A DNA stretch of 64,000 nt from Paenibacillus mesophilus (GCF_005938385.1 NZ_VCRA01000010.1:1-64000); one strand, 5' to 3'; positions 18,811-26,790 are shown, numbered from the stretch's first letter. Notes: generated by a model from the sequence alone, not told the origin. Made by a program: numbers and translations.

Positions 18811-19575
18811 ATGTTGGCGAAAATAATAGCCGTTGCAAATCAGAAGGGCGGAGTAGGGAAAACGACAACTTCCGTTAATTTGGGTGCTTGTTTGGCCACA
18901 CTTGGAAAAAGAGTGTTGCTAGTCGATATCGATCCGCAAGGGAATACGACAAGCGGAGTAGGAATCAACAAAGCCGATGTCGTGTATTGTATTTATGATG
19001 TTATTATTAATGATGTTCATCCGAAAGATGCGATTGTAGATAGCGCAATAGAGAATTTGAAAGTCATACCGGCTACGATCCAACTGGCAGGCGCAGAAAT
19101 TGAACTTGTTCCGACCATATCTCGTGAAGTACGATTGAAGAAATCGTTGCAGCTAGTGAAGCATATGTTTGATTACATATTGATTGATTGTCCGCCATCG
19201 CTCGGTATTTTGACAATTAATTCATTGACTGCCGCCGATTCTGTGATCATTCCGATACAATGTGAATACTACGCGCTCGAAGGGTTAAGCCAGTTGTTAA
19301 ATACGGTCAGACTCGTGCAGAAACATTTAAATACGAGCCTTCAAATTGAGGGTGTATTGTTGACAATGTTTGATGCCAGAACGAATTTGGGTATTCAGGT
19401 TATTGAAGAAGTGAAGAAATATTTTCAGCAAAAGGTGTATCAAACGATTATCCCTCGCAATGTCCGCTTAAGTGAGGCTCCCAGTCATGGGCAATCCATT
19501 ATTACTTATGATCCACGCTCGAAAGGTGCGGAAGTATATTTGGAATTGGCGAAGGAAGTGATCTCCTATGAGTAA
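18811..19575 (+). CDS. soj: ParA-type ATPase Soj
   Basis: A 254-residue deviant Walker ATPase. It shows NQKGGVGKTTTSVNLG near the N-terminus, DIDPQGN, and the ParA stretches LIDCPPSLGILT and IQCEYYALEGLSQLL. With Spo0J it drives origin segregation and modulates DnaA activity. ATG 18811 is chosen because GAGGTG lies just upstream and the family begins right at KIIAVANQKGG; a longer frame from 18784 lacks a ribosome site. It overlaps spo0J by 8 nt. Confidence 0.97.
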   Translation: MLAKIIAVANQKGGVGKTTTSVNLGACLATLGKRVLLVDIDPQGNTTSGVGINKADVVYCIYDVIINDVHPKDAIVDSAIENLKVIPATIQLAGAEIELVPTISREVRLKKSLQLVKHMFDYILIDCPPSLGILTINSLTAADSVIIPIQCEYYALEGLSQLLNTVRLVQKHLNTSLQIEGVLLTMFDARTNLGIQVIEEVKKYFQQKVYQTIIPRNVRLSEAPSHGQSIITYDPRSKGAEVYLELAKEVISYE

Positions 19576-20422
19576 ACGCCTCGGAAAAGGATTGGACGCT
19601 CTTATCCCGTCGCTTCATGTAAGCGATGACGATAAAGTAATCGAGATTCCTTTGAAGGAGCTTCGTCCTAATCCATATCAGCCCCGAAAAACGTTTAATG
19701 AAGATTCGATCGGCGAATTGGCGCAATCGATCAAGGAACACGGAGTTATACAACCGATTATCGTCCGGACCGTATTAAGAGGATATGAAATAATTGCAGG
19801 GGAACGGCGTTTTCGTGCATCCCAACAATGCGGACTTGAAAAAATACCGGCTGTTATTCGGAAGTTTTCGGACCAGCAGGTTATGGAAATTGCACTCATA
19901 GAAAACGTACAACGCGAAGATTTGAACGCCATTGAAATTGCAAATGCGTACCAAGCATTAGTCGAACAATTTCAATTCACACAAGAAGAGTTGTCCGTTA
20001 AGGTTGGGAAAAGTCGTTCTCATATTGCGAACTTTCTGAGGCTGCTGCAGCTGCCTGAAGATGTGAAGCAACATGTTTCACGTGGAACATTATCGATGGG
20101 TCATGCAAGAGCGATCGTCGGTGTGAAGGACGATAAAACCAAAAAAGAGCTCGCCAATATGACAGTGAAAAATGAATGGAGCGTCCGCTTTCTCGAGGAT
20201 TATATTAAACAGATGGAAGAAGAGAAGCAGCCGCAAAAAGATAAAGCCAAAGAAAAGAGAAAAGACCCTTATATCGATCAACTGGAAGAATCGTTAAGAG
20301 ATCGTTATCGGACGACAGTGAAAATTAAACATCAGAACGATAAAGGTAAAATCGAACTGCTCTACTATTCAAAGGATGATTTGGAACGATTGCTGGACAT
20401 ATTACAGGGCAAAATAAGTTGA
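19568..20422 (+). CDS. spo0J: ParB partition protein Spo0J
   Basis: A 284-residue ParB CTPase clamp that loads at parS and recruits SMC. It shows GLDALIPSL at the N-terminus, NPYQPRK, the CTP-binding GERRFRA, ENVQREDLN, and the helix-turn-helix KVGKSRSHIANFLRLL. A basic linker and a C-terminal dimerisation domain follow. It overlaps soj by 8 nt, and carries its own parS site inside the gene. Confidence 0.97.
   Translation: MSKRLGKGLDALIPSLHVSDDDKVIEIPLKELRPNPYQPRKTFNEDSIGELAQSIKEHGVIQPIIVRTVLRGYEIIAGERRFRASQQCGLEKIPAVIRKFSDQQVMEIALIENVQREDLNAIEIANAYQALVEQFQFTQEELSVKVGKSRSHIANFLRLLQLPEDVKQHVSRGTLSMGHARAIVGVKDDKTKKELANMTVKNEWSVRFLEDYIKQMEEEKQPQKDKAKEKRKDPYIDQLEESLRDRYRTTVKIKHQNDKGKIELLYYSKDDLERLLDILQGKIS
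20074..20089. other. parS site inside spo0J
   Basis: TGTTTCACGTGGAACA, identical to the site at 17634-17649. It lies in frame within spo0J and encodes part of HVSRGT. A parS inside spo0J is also the arrangement in B. subtilis, where it is the best known site. Confidence 0.95.
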
Positions 20423-20436
20423 CGACGTCACGAATG

Positions 20437-20485
20437 GCATACCAAAGCTCATCTCCAAAAGGGGTGTGATGTGGTATGCTTTTTC
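20437..20485 (+). terminator. Terminator after soj-spo0J
   Basis: GCATACCA (20437-20444) and TGGTATGC (20472-20479) close a long hairpin, followed by TTTTTC. It lies just after the spo0J stop. Confidence 0.7.
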
Positions 20486-20558
20486 AACGGTCCTGAATGG
20501 AATAGGTTCCATGTACGGGATTATGACGGCCGAACCAGAGTAGGGAGCTGATGCATGA

Positions 20559-21719
20559 ATGAATATTAAATATTTCGACAATGCAGCGTCATCTTGGCCG
20601 AAGCCGCCCTCCGTGTTGGAAGCGATGACTGCGAGTATGCAAATAGGTGCCAATCCCGGAAGAGGGAGTCACCAAATGGCTGTCAAGGCGAGCAGAATAT
20701 TGTTCGAGACACGAAGCGTAATTGCTAAGCTTCTGGGAATTAATAATCCGAATGACATATCTTACGCACTTAACACGACGATGGCGCTTAATCAAGCGAT
20801 TAAAGGTTTTGTGAAAAAAGGCGATCATGTTATATGCACAAATGTCGAACACAATTCCGTGCGAAGGCCGTTGGAATATTTGAAGACGGAAAAAGAGGTT
20901 CAGGTTACATACGTTGAAGCCGACCCTAAAGGACAAGTGAAAGTCCAAGACGTCGAGAACGCATTCCAAACCAATACTACGCTAGTCGTATGCAATCATA
21001 GCTCCAACTTGCTAGGTACAATACTCCCGATTGAACAAATAGCCGAAATTGTCAAAAAGAAAGGCGCCAAGCTGCTCGTCGACGGTGCGCAAACCGCCGG
21101 CATTATCCCGATCCATGTGCAGCGGATGGGAATCGACATGTTTGCTTTCCCAGGTCATAAAGGATTGCTTGGGCCACAAGGGACAGGGGGGCTCTATATT
21201 AGCTCGGACCTGGAACTGAAGCCGCTGCTACATGGGGGGACGGGGAGTCAGTCGGAATCGATCGTGCAGCCTGCGGTAAGGCCGGACCGATACGAGTCCG
21301 GGACGCAAAATACGGTAGGAGTGGCAGGCCTGAAGGAGGGAGTCAAATTTATCCTGAATGAGGGTGTAGAGACAATCCATAATAAAGAATGGGAGCAAAT
21401 CCAGAGGCTGATGGAGGGGCTAAAGTCCATCGAAGGCGTTCGCCTGCTGGGGCCGGATCTGGGCGAGCCAAAGACCGGAATTGCTGCATTTGTGCTTGAT
21501 AAAGCCGATTCTTCGGAAGTGGCTTTCATTCTGGACCAAAGCTTCCAAATTGCAGTTAGGGCCGGATATCATTGTACGCCGCTAGCTCATGAGGCGGCCG
21601 GAACGATGGAGACGGGAGCAGTCAGGGCAAGTATCGGATACTTTACGACAAATACGGAACTAGACGATTTTATTGGTGCGGTTCGGGAAATATCAAAGCA
21701 TTACCGACAAATGGTTTGA
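20559..21719 (+). CDS. Class V aminotransferase, cysteine desulfurase family
   Basis: A 386-residue PLP enzyme of the SufS/NifS-like type. It starts YFDNAASSWPKP, has the PLP Schiff-base lysine in FPGHKGLLGPQGTGG, and a candidate active cysteine in AGYHCTPLAHEAAG. It probably removes sulfur or an amino group from cysteine-like substrates; the true substrate is not visible. No scaffold (SufU/IscU) or other Suf gene lies beside it. The ATG has GGGAG 11 nt upstream. Confidence 0.88.
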   Translation: MNIKYFDNAASSWPKPPSVLEAMTASMQIGANPGRGSHQMAVKASRILFETRSVIAKLLGINNPNDISYALNTTMALNQAIKGFVKKGDHVICTNVEHNSVRRPLEYLKTEKEVQVTYVEADPKGQVKVQDVENAFQTNTTLVVCNHSSNLLGTILPIEQIAEIVKKKGAKLLVDGAQTAGIIPIHVQRMGIDMFAFPGHKGLLGPQGTGGLYISSDLELKPLLHGGTGSQSESIVQPAVRPDRYESGTQNTVGVAGLKEGVKFILNEGVETIHNKEWEQIQRLMEGLKSIEGVRLLGPDLGEPKTGIAAFVLDKADSSEVAFILDQSFQIAVRAGYHCTPLAHEAAGTMETGAVRASIGYFTTNTELDDFIGAVREISKHYRQMV

Positions 21720-21765
21720 TGAATCTCCAGCCAAACGATACAGAGGAAGAAAGGAAAAACCGAGC

Positions 21766-22269
21766 GTGAACGAATGGGTGGAATTGTTGCTCGAACCGAC
21801 CTATTTACTTATAATCGCACTGTTCGTTATTATTGTACTAGGCATTGCAATTCTTGCATTGTGGGTTAAGCTGAATAGGCTTAGAAAGACGTATGTCAAA
21901 ATGATGGACAGTATGAACGTCACCGACCTAGAGCAAGTATTGACACAGCTAAAGGAAAATGTAGAGCTGGCGGCTGCTAGAACGGAAGCGCAAGATGTCC
22001 GATTGAATGCGATGGAATCTGCGATGAAGACGATGAACTCGCGAGTTGGAGTAAAGCGATTCAATGCTTTTGGCGATTCGGGATCGAACATGAGCTTTTC
22101 CGTCGCCTTACTGAGCGAACAGCAGGATGGAGTCGTATTGACCGGGATCCATAGCCGCAATGAAACGTATATGTATGCTAAACCGATCGCAAGAGGAAAA
22201 TCCGACTACAGGCTGTCACCGGAGGAGGAAGAGGCAATCAATCAATGTGCTCAGCCTGAGCCGAAGTAA
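21766..22269 (+). CDS. DUF4446 family membrane protein
   Basis: A 167-residue protein with one N-terminal membrane segment (YLLIIALFVIIVLGIAILAL), a coiled-coil-like stretch (LEQVLTQLKENVELAAARTEAQ) and a C-terminal domain with RFNAFGDSGSNMSFSVALLSEQQDGVVLTGI split over the family's conserved core. Its function is unknown. I use GTG 21766 (AAAGGA upstream) rather than the longer frame that starts inside the aminotransferase gene. Its last 32 nt overlap the convergent yyaC gene. Confidence 0.85.
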   Translation: MNEWVELLLEPTYLLIIALFVIIVLGIAILALWVKLNRLRKTYVKMMDSMNVTDLEQVLTQLKENVELAAARTEAQDVRLNAMESAMKTMNSRVGVKRFNAFGDSGSNMSFSVALLSEQQDGVVLTGIHSRNETYMYAKPIARGKSDYRLSPEEEEAINQCAQPEPK

Positions 22270-22846
22270 TGCGTCTCGCTAGCATAAGAGAGCGGAATAT
22301 GGAGCGAGAAATAATTTCTGACATTCTCATGACGACACTCAGTCTTGTATTTTGCAGCACAAAATATTCCATGAAGCCGCCGACGTTGACAATCCCCGTT
22401 ACATGCATATTGCCAAGGGGAGGAAGTTCTTTTTGCACACCAGCTCCCGGCTTGACCGGACCGTCGGCTACTGTTATGCATCCGACACTGGAAACTTGGC
22501 CAAGGCATGCATCGATTGCGACTACAAATGGGGAATCATACAAACGTTCGATTTCCGATATCGATTCGTTCAAATTCATCGCATGTACCGGCTCGTCCAG
22601 CGTGCCGAATAAATGCAGTCCGCTGTAGTGATGCTTTTGCAGGTGAGTGCCGATTAGCGGTCCAAGCGAATCGCCGGTCGATCGGTCTGTGCCGATACAT
22701 ACGAATACGATTTGTTGACGGGCAGGAACTTGGGCGAAATATTGATACAAACGCTGGGTCAAGGAATCTACGACATCCGGGTCGCTGTAATTGAATCGGT
22801 AAGAAGCGGGATCGTTTTTATTGAATAAACCGAGCGAAAACTTCAT
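22238..22846 (-). CDS. yyaC: YyaC family spore protein (GPR-like protease fold)
   Basis: A 202-residue protein with the core CIGTDRSTGDSLGPLIG, LHLFGTLDEPVHAMNL, and AIDACLGQVSSVG...PGAGV. This family is related to the germination protease GPR and is a sporulation-specific gene in Bacillus; the exact role is unclear. It runs against the neighbours and overlaps DUF4446 by 32 nt at the 3' ends. The ATG has GGGAGGAACGTCC upstream. It supports a spore-forming host. Confidence 0.9.
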   Translation of the reverse strand: MKFSLGLFNKNDPASYRFNYSDPDVVDSLTQRLYQYFAQVPARQQIVFVCIGTDRSTGDSLGPLIGTHLQKHHYSGLHLFGTLDEPVHAMNLNESISEIERLYDSPFVVAIDACLGQVSSVGCITVADGPVKPGAGVQKELPPLGNMHVTGIVNVGGFMEYFVLQNTRLSVVMRMSEIISRSIFRSLMLARRITSAQAEHID

Positions 22847-23025
22847 GGACGTTCCTCCCAGAGCTTGTTAATGTTACGTTGTCGTTCATGTTGGTCGATT
22901 TCTTGTTTTCTACTAGTATACGAAAAAGAGATCCTATTTATACGTGTGCAAAAGAGAGAATCGGAAACATTTGGACCGTATAAGAAGCTGAAGTGTCGAC
23001 TTAGTTTGTAAGGCGGGGGTTTGAG

Positions 23026-23280
23026 ATGGAAGAAACGTTGCTGATAGCATTCGATTCAACCCAGCAGGCGTTGAGAACGGAGATGCTGCTTGAATATGCG
23101 GATGTGGAAATCGATATACGGCCGACGCCGAAAGAAATAACGGCAGGCTGTGCCTTATCGATCGATTTTCCCGCGGAGCAGTTGGATACCGTGGCAAGCA
23201 TAATACGAGACGAAAAAGTAGAAATTCGCGGAATTTTCAGAAAATTAAACGGCGGTTACGTTAAGATCGCGTTAGCTTGA
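23026..23280 (+). CDS. DUF3343 small protein
   Basis: An 84-residue protein: LIAFDSTQQALRTEMLLE, RPTPKEITAGCALSIDF, and a C-terminal GGYVKIA. DUF3343 proteins are described as putative selenium/sulfur carrier-like proteins, with a conserved cysteine in the GCAL-type motif, present here as AGCALS. It could act with the upstream cysteine-desulfurase-like enzyme, but that is speculation. It precedes the MscS gene by 16 nt. Confidence 0.82.
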   Translation: MEETLLIAFDSTQQALRTEMLLEYADVEIDIRPTPKEITAGCALSIDFPAEQLDTVASIIRDEKVEIRGIFRKLNGGYVKIALA

Positions 23281-23296
23281 ATCGGGAGGGGAAACG

Positions 23297-24163
23297 TTGG
23301 ATAAACATAAAGCCATAACCATGCTGCTGGATGTAAGCGGATGGGTTCAATTTAAACAAAATACGTGGGACTATATTATTAATCCGGATAATTGGACGAC
23401 ATGGTTAACGATCTTAATCAAAGTAGCCGTCATTTATATTATGGGACGTATCGTCAATGCGATTACAAGACGGGCTGTTGCGCATATGGTGCAGGAGCGA
23501 GAGAAGAGCCCTCTCAAGTTCGATCCGAGAAGAACGAAAACAATCGGAAAGTTAATCGGGAGCTTAGTTTCTTCAACGGTCAGTTTCTTTGTCATCATAT
23601 TGATATTGTCTCAATTCGGATTTAACTTGGGCCCGATCTTAGCCGGCGCCGGAGTGCTCGGGCTTGCGATCGGATTCGGAGCTCAGAGCTTGGTTAAAGA
23701 TGTGATAACCGGATTTTTTATTATTTTCGAGGATCAGTTTGCGGTAGGAGACGTTATTCAGACTGGGAATTTCAAAGGTACGGTCGAAGAAATCGGCATT
23801 CGCGTAACCCGTATCCGCAATTGGACGGGAGAAGTTCATATCATCCCGAATGGGCTTATAACGCAAGTAACGAACTTCTCGAGCCATAATTCGTTGGCTG
23901 TGGTCGATGTGACCGTAGCCTATGAAGCGGACCTGGAGAAGGCGCTGCAGGCGACTAAGGAGACGGTTCGGCGCGTCTATGAGAGCAGCGATCTTATTGT
24001 GAAGGAGCCGAGCGTGCTAGGAGTGCAAACGGTGACCAATACGGATGTAACGCTGCGTATATCGGCGGAATGCCGTCCTAACGCCCAAGCGGAAGTGATG
24101 AGAGCGCTCAATGTAGAATTGATGAAGGCGTTGGACCAGCTCGGCTTTAAGAAAATAGGCTGA
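23297..24163 (+). CDS. Small-conductance mechanosensitive channel (MscS family)
   Basis: A 288-residue channel. It has three membrane segments (about 40-60, 85-105, 113-135), the pore helix GAGVLGLAIGFGAQSLVKDVITGFFIIFEDQF (split motif, Ala/Gly rich), and the beta domain beginning VGDVIQTGNFKGTVEEIGIRVTRIR. It opens under membrane tension to release solutes on osmotic downshock. TTG 23297 has GGGAGGGG 5 nt upstream. It lies in a possible DUF3343-MscS-DUF951 operon. Confidence 0.93.
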   Translation: MDKHKAITMLLDVSGWVQFKQNTWDYIINPDNWTTWLTILIKVAVIYIMGRIVNAITRRAVAHMVQEREKSPLKFDPRRTKTIGKLIGSLVSSTVSFFVIILILSQFGFNLGPILAGAGVLGLAIGFGAQSLVKDVITGFFIIFEDQFAVGDVIQTGNFKGTVEEIGIRVTRIRNWTGEVHIIPNGLITQVTNFSSHNSLAVVDVTVAYEADLEKALQATKETVRRVYESSDLIVKEPSVLGVQTVTNTDVTLRISAECRPNAQAEVMRALNVELMKALDQLGFKKIG

Positions 24164-24188
24164 CGGAACGAAGAACGGAGGGAACCGG

Positions 24189-24416
24189 TTGGAGAAAAAG
24201 AAATTCGATCTCGGAGACGTCGTGCAAATGAAAAAACCGCATCCCTGCGGAACGAACGAATGGGAAATCATTCGCATGGGCATGGATATTCGAATCAAAT
24301 GTGTGCATTGCAAGCATAGCGTACTAATCCCTCGTGCGGAATTCGAGAAAAAAATGAAAAAAGTGCTGAAATCGGCCTCGCCGGTGGACGAACTAAACGA
24401 CACGGAAGCGCCATAA
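24189..24416 (+). CDS. DUF951 zinc-ribbon-like small protein
   Basis: A 75-residue protein starting FDLGDVVQMKKPHPCGTNEWEIIRMG, with conserved cysteines in PHPCG and KCVHCKHSVLIPR, a likely zinc ribbon. This is the DUF951 family, almost always beside MscS-like and ychF genes in Firmicutes. Function unknown. TTG 24189 has GGAGGG upstream. It ends 97 nt before tRNA-Ser. Confidence 0.88.
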   Translation: MEKKKFDLGDVVQMKKPHPCGTNEWEIIRMGMDIRIKCVHCKHSVLIPRAEFEKKMKKVLKSASPVDELNDTEAP

Positions 24417-24447
24417 AAAGAATTGAATGTGAATGGACAAAACCCCT

Positions 24448-24477
24448 TGCGGAATTATAGGATAGTGTGCTATAATT
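24448..24477 (+). promoter_or_regulatory. Likely promoter of tRNA-Ser
   Basis: TTGCGG (24448-24453), an 18-nt spacer and TATAAT (24472-24477) lie 35 nt before the tRNA. The exact TATAAT and position support a sigma-A promoter. Confidence 0.7.
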
Positions 24478-24512
24478 CTTCTTGTCCTCATTTTTTAGAG
24501 GCGGGCCAACAC

Positions 24513-24603
24513 GGAAAGGTACCCAAGAGGCCCAAGGGGGCTGACTCGAAATCAGCTAGGCGTCGCAAGGCGTGCGTGGGTTCGAATCCCACCCTTTCCG
24601 CCA
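24513..24603 (+). tRNA. tRNA-Ser (anticodon CGA)
   Basis: A 91-nt class II tRNA. The acceptor stem GGAAAGG pairs with CCTTTCC, the T arm is GTGGGTTCGAATCCCAC, the anticodon stem-loop is GCTGA-CTCGAAA-TCAGC with CGA at the centre, and it has a long variable arm typical of Ser. The CCA end is encoded. It reads UCG codons. Confidence 0.97.
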
Positions 24604-24616
24604 TACATACGAAGCG

Positions 24617-24643
24617 AACGGCTCAGAGATGAGTCGTTTTTTT
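24617..24643 (+). terminator. Terminator after tRNA-Ser
   Basis: AACGGCTC pairs with GAGTCGTT (one G-U) around AGAGAT, followed by a run of T. It lies 14 nt after the tRNA. Confidence 0.8.
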
Positions 24644-24667
24644 GTTTGCTCGGCATTATTTATAAAT

Positions 24668-24709
24668 AAAAAAACCGCTGTTCATTCAATGAGCTCTAGC
24701 GGTTTTTTT
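24668..24709. terminator. Bidirectional terminator-like hairpin
   Basis: AAAAAAACCGCT (24668-24679) pairs perfectly with AGCGGTTTTTTT (24698-24709) over an 18-nt loop. Both strands end the stem in a T run. It lies between the tRNA-Ser terminator and the DnaA-box pair. Confidence 0.75.
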
Positions 24710-24758
24710 ATTATATATTCACATGTGTGTAAGTGACTAAACCGCAACTAAATATGAA

Positions 24759-24778
24759 GTTATCCACATGTGGATAAC
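24759..24778. promoter_or_regulatory. Isolated head-to-head DnaA-box pair
   Basis: GTTATCCACATGTGGATAAC is a perfect 20-bp palindrome made of two exact DnaA boxes, TTATCCACA (24760-24768) and TGTGGATAA (24769-24777), directly abutting. It lies about 14 kb from oriC in non-coding DNA. DnaA-box clusters outside oriC can titrate DnaA or regulate genes; here the role is inferred only. The 612-bp gap 24604-25215 also holds two terminators and a possible gene remnant. Confidence 0.75.
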
Positions 24779-24779
24779 G

Positions 24780-24968
24780 TTAAAAAAAGCAACAGTAAGG
24801 AACTACTTGTTGCTGTCGGTGAAGTATTCCATGATGTCGTGGAATGTACTCTCGATATTCTTTTTCTTTGGCAAACTGATTTAATGTATCCAGAATGGCG
24901 ACAACGGTCGATTTGCATGGAACCCATCCCGTGTCCCTTTTCCCTAAGTCATACTCTAAAAGTAATAG
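24780..24968 (-). pseudogene. Possible gene remnant, unknown family
   Basis: On the minus strand 62 codons are open and end at TAA (24780-24782), with an in-frame stop just upstream at 24971. The translation includes GKRDTGWVPCKSTVVAILD and LNQFAKEKEYREYIPRHHG, which reads like real protein. There is no plausible start codon with a ribosome site, so this is likely the 3' scrap of a lost gene. I do not recognise the family, and an accidental open frame is possible. Confidence 0.25.
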
Positions 24969-25215
24969 TTAATGTGAAATACGTCAATAAATCTAGTATC
25001 ATTCAAGACCTTACTTATTATTTTGAACATTTTATAATGAACCGCTCGGACGAAGTCGGGGCAAGTATAAAGCGCTGTCTTTGGCGATTCGGGATATTTT
25101 TACTCGACGGGAGTTACTTGGGTCAACAACTTAGAAAATGAGCGCAGTAGGATTGTAAGCAGTTCGAAAGAAAACAAGCCTTCTCGCCAAGAGAAAGGCT
25201 TGCGGATACCAAAAG

Positions 25216-25401
25216 TCAGTCGTTTCCTTTCTTCGTCCATTTGCGGTCCTTATTCGTTGTCTCCGGGAATTTCTCGCCTTGCTCCAGATGAATTTGTTTC
25301 GGATTCGTGATGCCCATATGGAAATCGTTCTCGCCGATCTCGATGTAGGTTCCGCTGTTCGGCGCTTTAGCGCCTGGCTTAAACTCGGTTTGTTCTCCCA
25401 T
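25216..25401 (-). CDS. yjzC: YjzC-like small protein
   Basis: A 61-residue hydrophilic protein beginning MGEQTEFKPGAKAPNSGTYI, with EQGEKFPETTNKDRKWTKK at the end. This pattern (FKPG.KAPN.G.Y.E.G) matches the YjzC family of Bacillales, whose function is not known. GGGAGGTGAC lies just upstream of ATG 25401. Longer in-frame extension upstream has no ribosome site. It is divergent from rpsF. Confidence 0.85.
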   Translation of the reverse strand: MGEQTEFKPGAKAPNSGTYIEIGENDFHMGITNPKQIHLEQGEKFPETTNKDRKWTKKGND

Positions 25402-25530
25402 AGTGTCACCTCCCGGCCAAGGTTGAATGGCGATACTTCCTTTAGATTGCATAAGCGGGCACCAAAACATGCCCGGAGCTGAAGTCCATTTTTTGCAAAT
25501 GAGTTCTTTCAAAATAACCGGCCGTTTCGC

Positions 25531-25559
25531 TTGTGTTGCCCGGTTTGTTTTGATATAGT
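25531..25559 (+). promoter_or_regulatory. Likely promoter of rpsF-ssb-rpsR
   Basis: TTGTGT (25531-25536), a 17-nt spacer and TATAGT (25554-25559), about 85 nt before rpsF. Spacing is ideal though the -35 is weak. Confidence 0.5.
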
Positions 25560-25596
25560 TATATGGTGCGAGTTTTGACAGCAAAGCCCGCTCCTT

Positions 25597-25616
25597 GCTT
25601 CCGGCAACCCGGAAGC
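25597..25616 (+). promoter_or_regulatory. Leader hairpin before rpsF (S6:S18-type candidate)
   Basis: GCTTCCGG pairs with CCGGAAGC around a 4-nt loop in the 5' leader of rpsF. Many bacteria carry an rpsF leader bound by the S6:S18 complex for autoregulation, with conserved CCG elements. The match here is by position and CCG content only. Confidence 0.35.
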
Positions 25617-25644
25617 CGCTAAGTCCAAAGGGAGGTGAATATTC

Positions 25645-25929
25645 ATGCGCAAATACGAAGTGATGTACATCATTCGCTCTGACATCGAGCAAGAGGCTGT
25701 TCAAGCGACGATCGAGAAATTCCAAGGCATCATCAACAACGGTGGCGAAATTACAAAGCATGACGTAATGGGCAAGCGCCGTCTTGCGTATGAGATCAAC
25801 AAGTTCCGCGACGGGATTTACGTGTTGGTGCATTTCAACGCGGGTTCCGAAGTCATTACGGAGCTTGACCGCGTAATGAAGATTTCCGACGAAATCATTC
25901 GTTACCTGATCGTCAAAGACGTAGCTTAA
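25645..25929 (+). CDS. rpsF: 30S ribosomal protein S6
   Basis: A 94-residue protein beginning MRKYEVMYIIRSDIEQEAVQ, with GKRRLAYEINKFRDGIYVLVHF, the conserved S6 core. S6 pairs with S18 on the small subunit platform. AAAGGGAGGTG lies upstream of the ATG. First gene of the rpsF-ssb-rpsR operon. Confidence 0.98.
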   Translation: MRKYEVMYIIRSDIEQEAVQATIEKFQGIINNGGEITKHDVMGKRRLAYEINKFRDGIYVLVHFNAGSEVITELDRVMKISDEIIRYLIVKDVA

Positions 25930-25975
25930 TCGTTGCATGTATGTGATGTAGTCGATCGTTAGGGAGGGATTTCGA

Positions 25976-26473
25976 TTGTTGAACCGTGTTATTCTGATCG
26001 GCAGGCTTACGCGCGATCCGGAGCTGCGGTACACGCCGGCAGGCGTAGCCGTTACGCAGTTCACGATTGCGGTGGACCGACCGTTCTCGAACCAGCAAAA
26101 CCAGCGTGAAGCCGACTTTATCCCGGTAGTGACCTGGCGCCAATTGGCGGAAACTTGCGCGAATTACTTGCGCAAAGGCCGATTGACCGCAGTGGAAGGC
26201 CGGATTCAAGTACGCAACTACGACAACAACGAAGGCAAGCGGGTATACGTGACCGAAGTGATAGCCGACAACGTGCGATTCCTGGAATCGGCGAACAGCG
26301 GAGCGAACCGTGACGAGTTCGGCGGTGGCGGAAGCAGCGGCGGCGGCAATAGCGGTGGAAGCGGTGGAGGAAACGGCGGCGGCAACCGATACGGCGGAGC
26401 TCGGGACAATCAGGATCCGTTCTCAGACGACGGAAAACCCATCGATATTTCCGATGATGATTTGCCATTCTAG
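25976..26473 (+). CDS. ssb: Single-stranded DNA-binding protein
   Basis: A 165-residue protein. The OB fold begins MLNRVILIGRLTRDPELRYT; residues 110-150 are a Gly/Ser-rich linker with repeated GG and GGN units; the acidic tip ends DISDDDLPF, which recruits partner proteins. The start is TTG at 25976, with GGGAGGG upstream. It lies between rpsF and rpsR, the conserved position. Confidence 0.98.
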   Translation: MLNRVILIGRLTRDPELRYTPAGVAVTQFTIAVDRPFSNQQNQREADFIPVVTWRQLAETCANYLRKGRLTAVEGRIQVRNYDNNEGKRVYVTEVIADNVRFLESANSGANRDEFGGGGSSGGGNSGGSGGGNGGGNRYGGARDNQDPFSDDGKPIDISDDDLPF

Positions 26474-26494
26474 GCAGAAAGGAATGAATCTCGC

Positions 26495-26770
26495 ATGAAC
26501 AACAGACGTGAGGGTGGAGAAGACCGCGGCGAACGCAAGTTCTCCAAAAAAGGCGGACGCAACAAGCGCCGCAAAGTTTGTTACTTCACAGCTAACAAAA
26601 TCACTCACATTGACTATAAAGACATCGAAACGCTGAAGAAATTCATCAGCGAGCGTGGCAAAATCTTGCCTCGCCGTGTCACTGGCACTTCCGCGAAATA
26701 TCAGCGGATGCTGACGATTGCCATCAAACGCTCTCGTCAAATCGCTTTGCTGCCGTATACGACGGAGTAG
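26495..26770 (+). CDS. rpsR: 30S ribosomal protein S18
   Basis: A 91-residue basic protein with RRKVCYFTANKITHIDYKD and the core KILPRRVTGTSAKYQRMLT. The Cys in RKVCYF may help bind zinc in some S18 proteins; the other zinc ligands of C+ forms are not evident. It ends the rpsF operon before a strong terminator. Confidence 0.98.
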   Translation: MNNRREGGEDRGERKFSKKGGRNKRRKVCYFTANKITHIDYKDIETLKKFISERGKILPRRVTGTSAKYQRMLTIAIKRSRQIALLPYTTE

Positions 26771-26790
26771 AGCTCCAATAAGCAATAAAG

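Noticed and set aside
24423..24632. A 69-codon frame covering tRNA-Ser
   Set aside because: It runs straight through the tRNA and terminator and has no ribosome site.
9078..24777. A CRISPR array or phage region
   Set aside because: I saw no regularly spaced direct repeats, cas-like proteins, integrase or capsid genes anywhere in the window.
24770..25141. A 123-codon plus-strand frame
   Set aside because: Starts inside the DnaA-box palindrome, has no ribosome site and reads as low-complexity, non-family sequence; the minus-strand fragment there looks more protein-like.
26310..26498. Gly-rich frame in the ssb linker region
   Set aside because: A shadow of the ssb linker codons in another frame.
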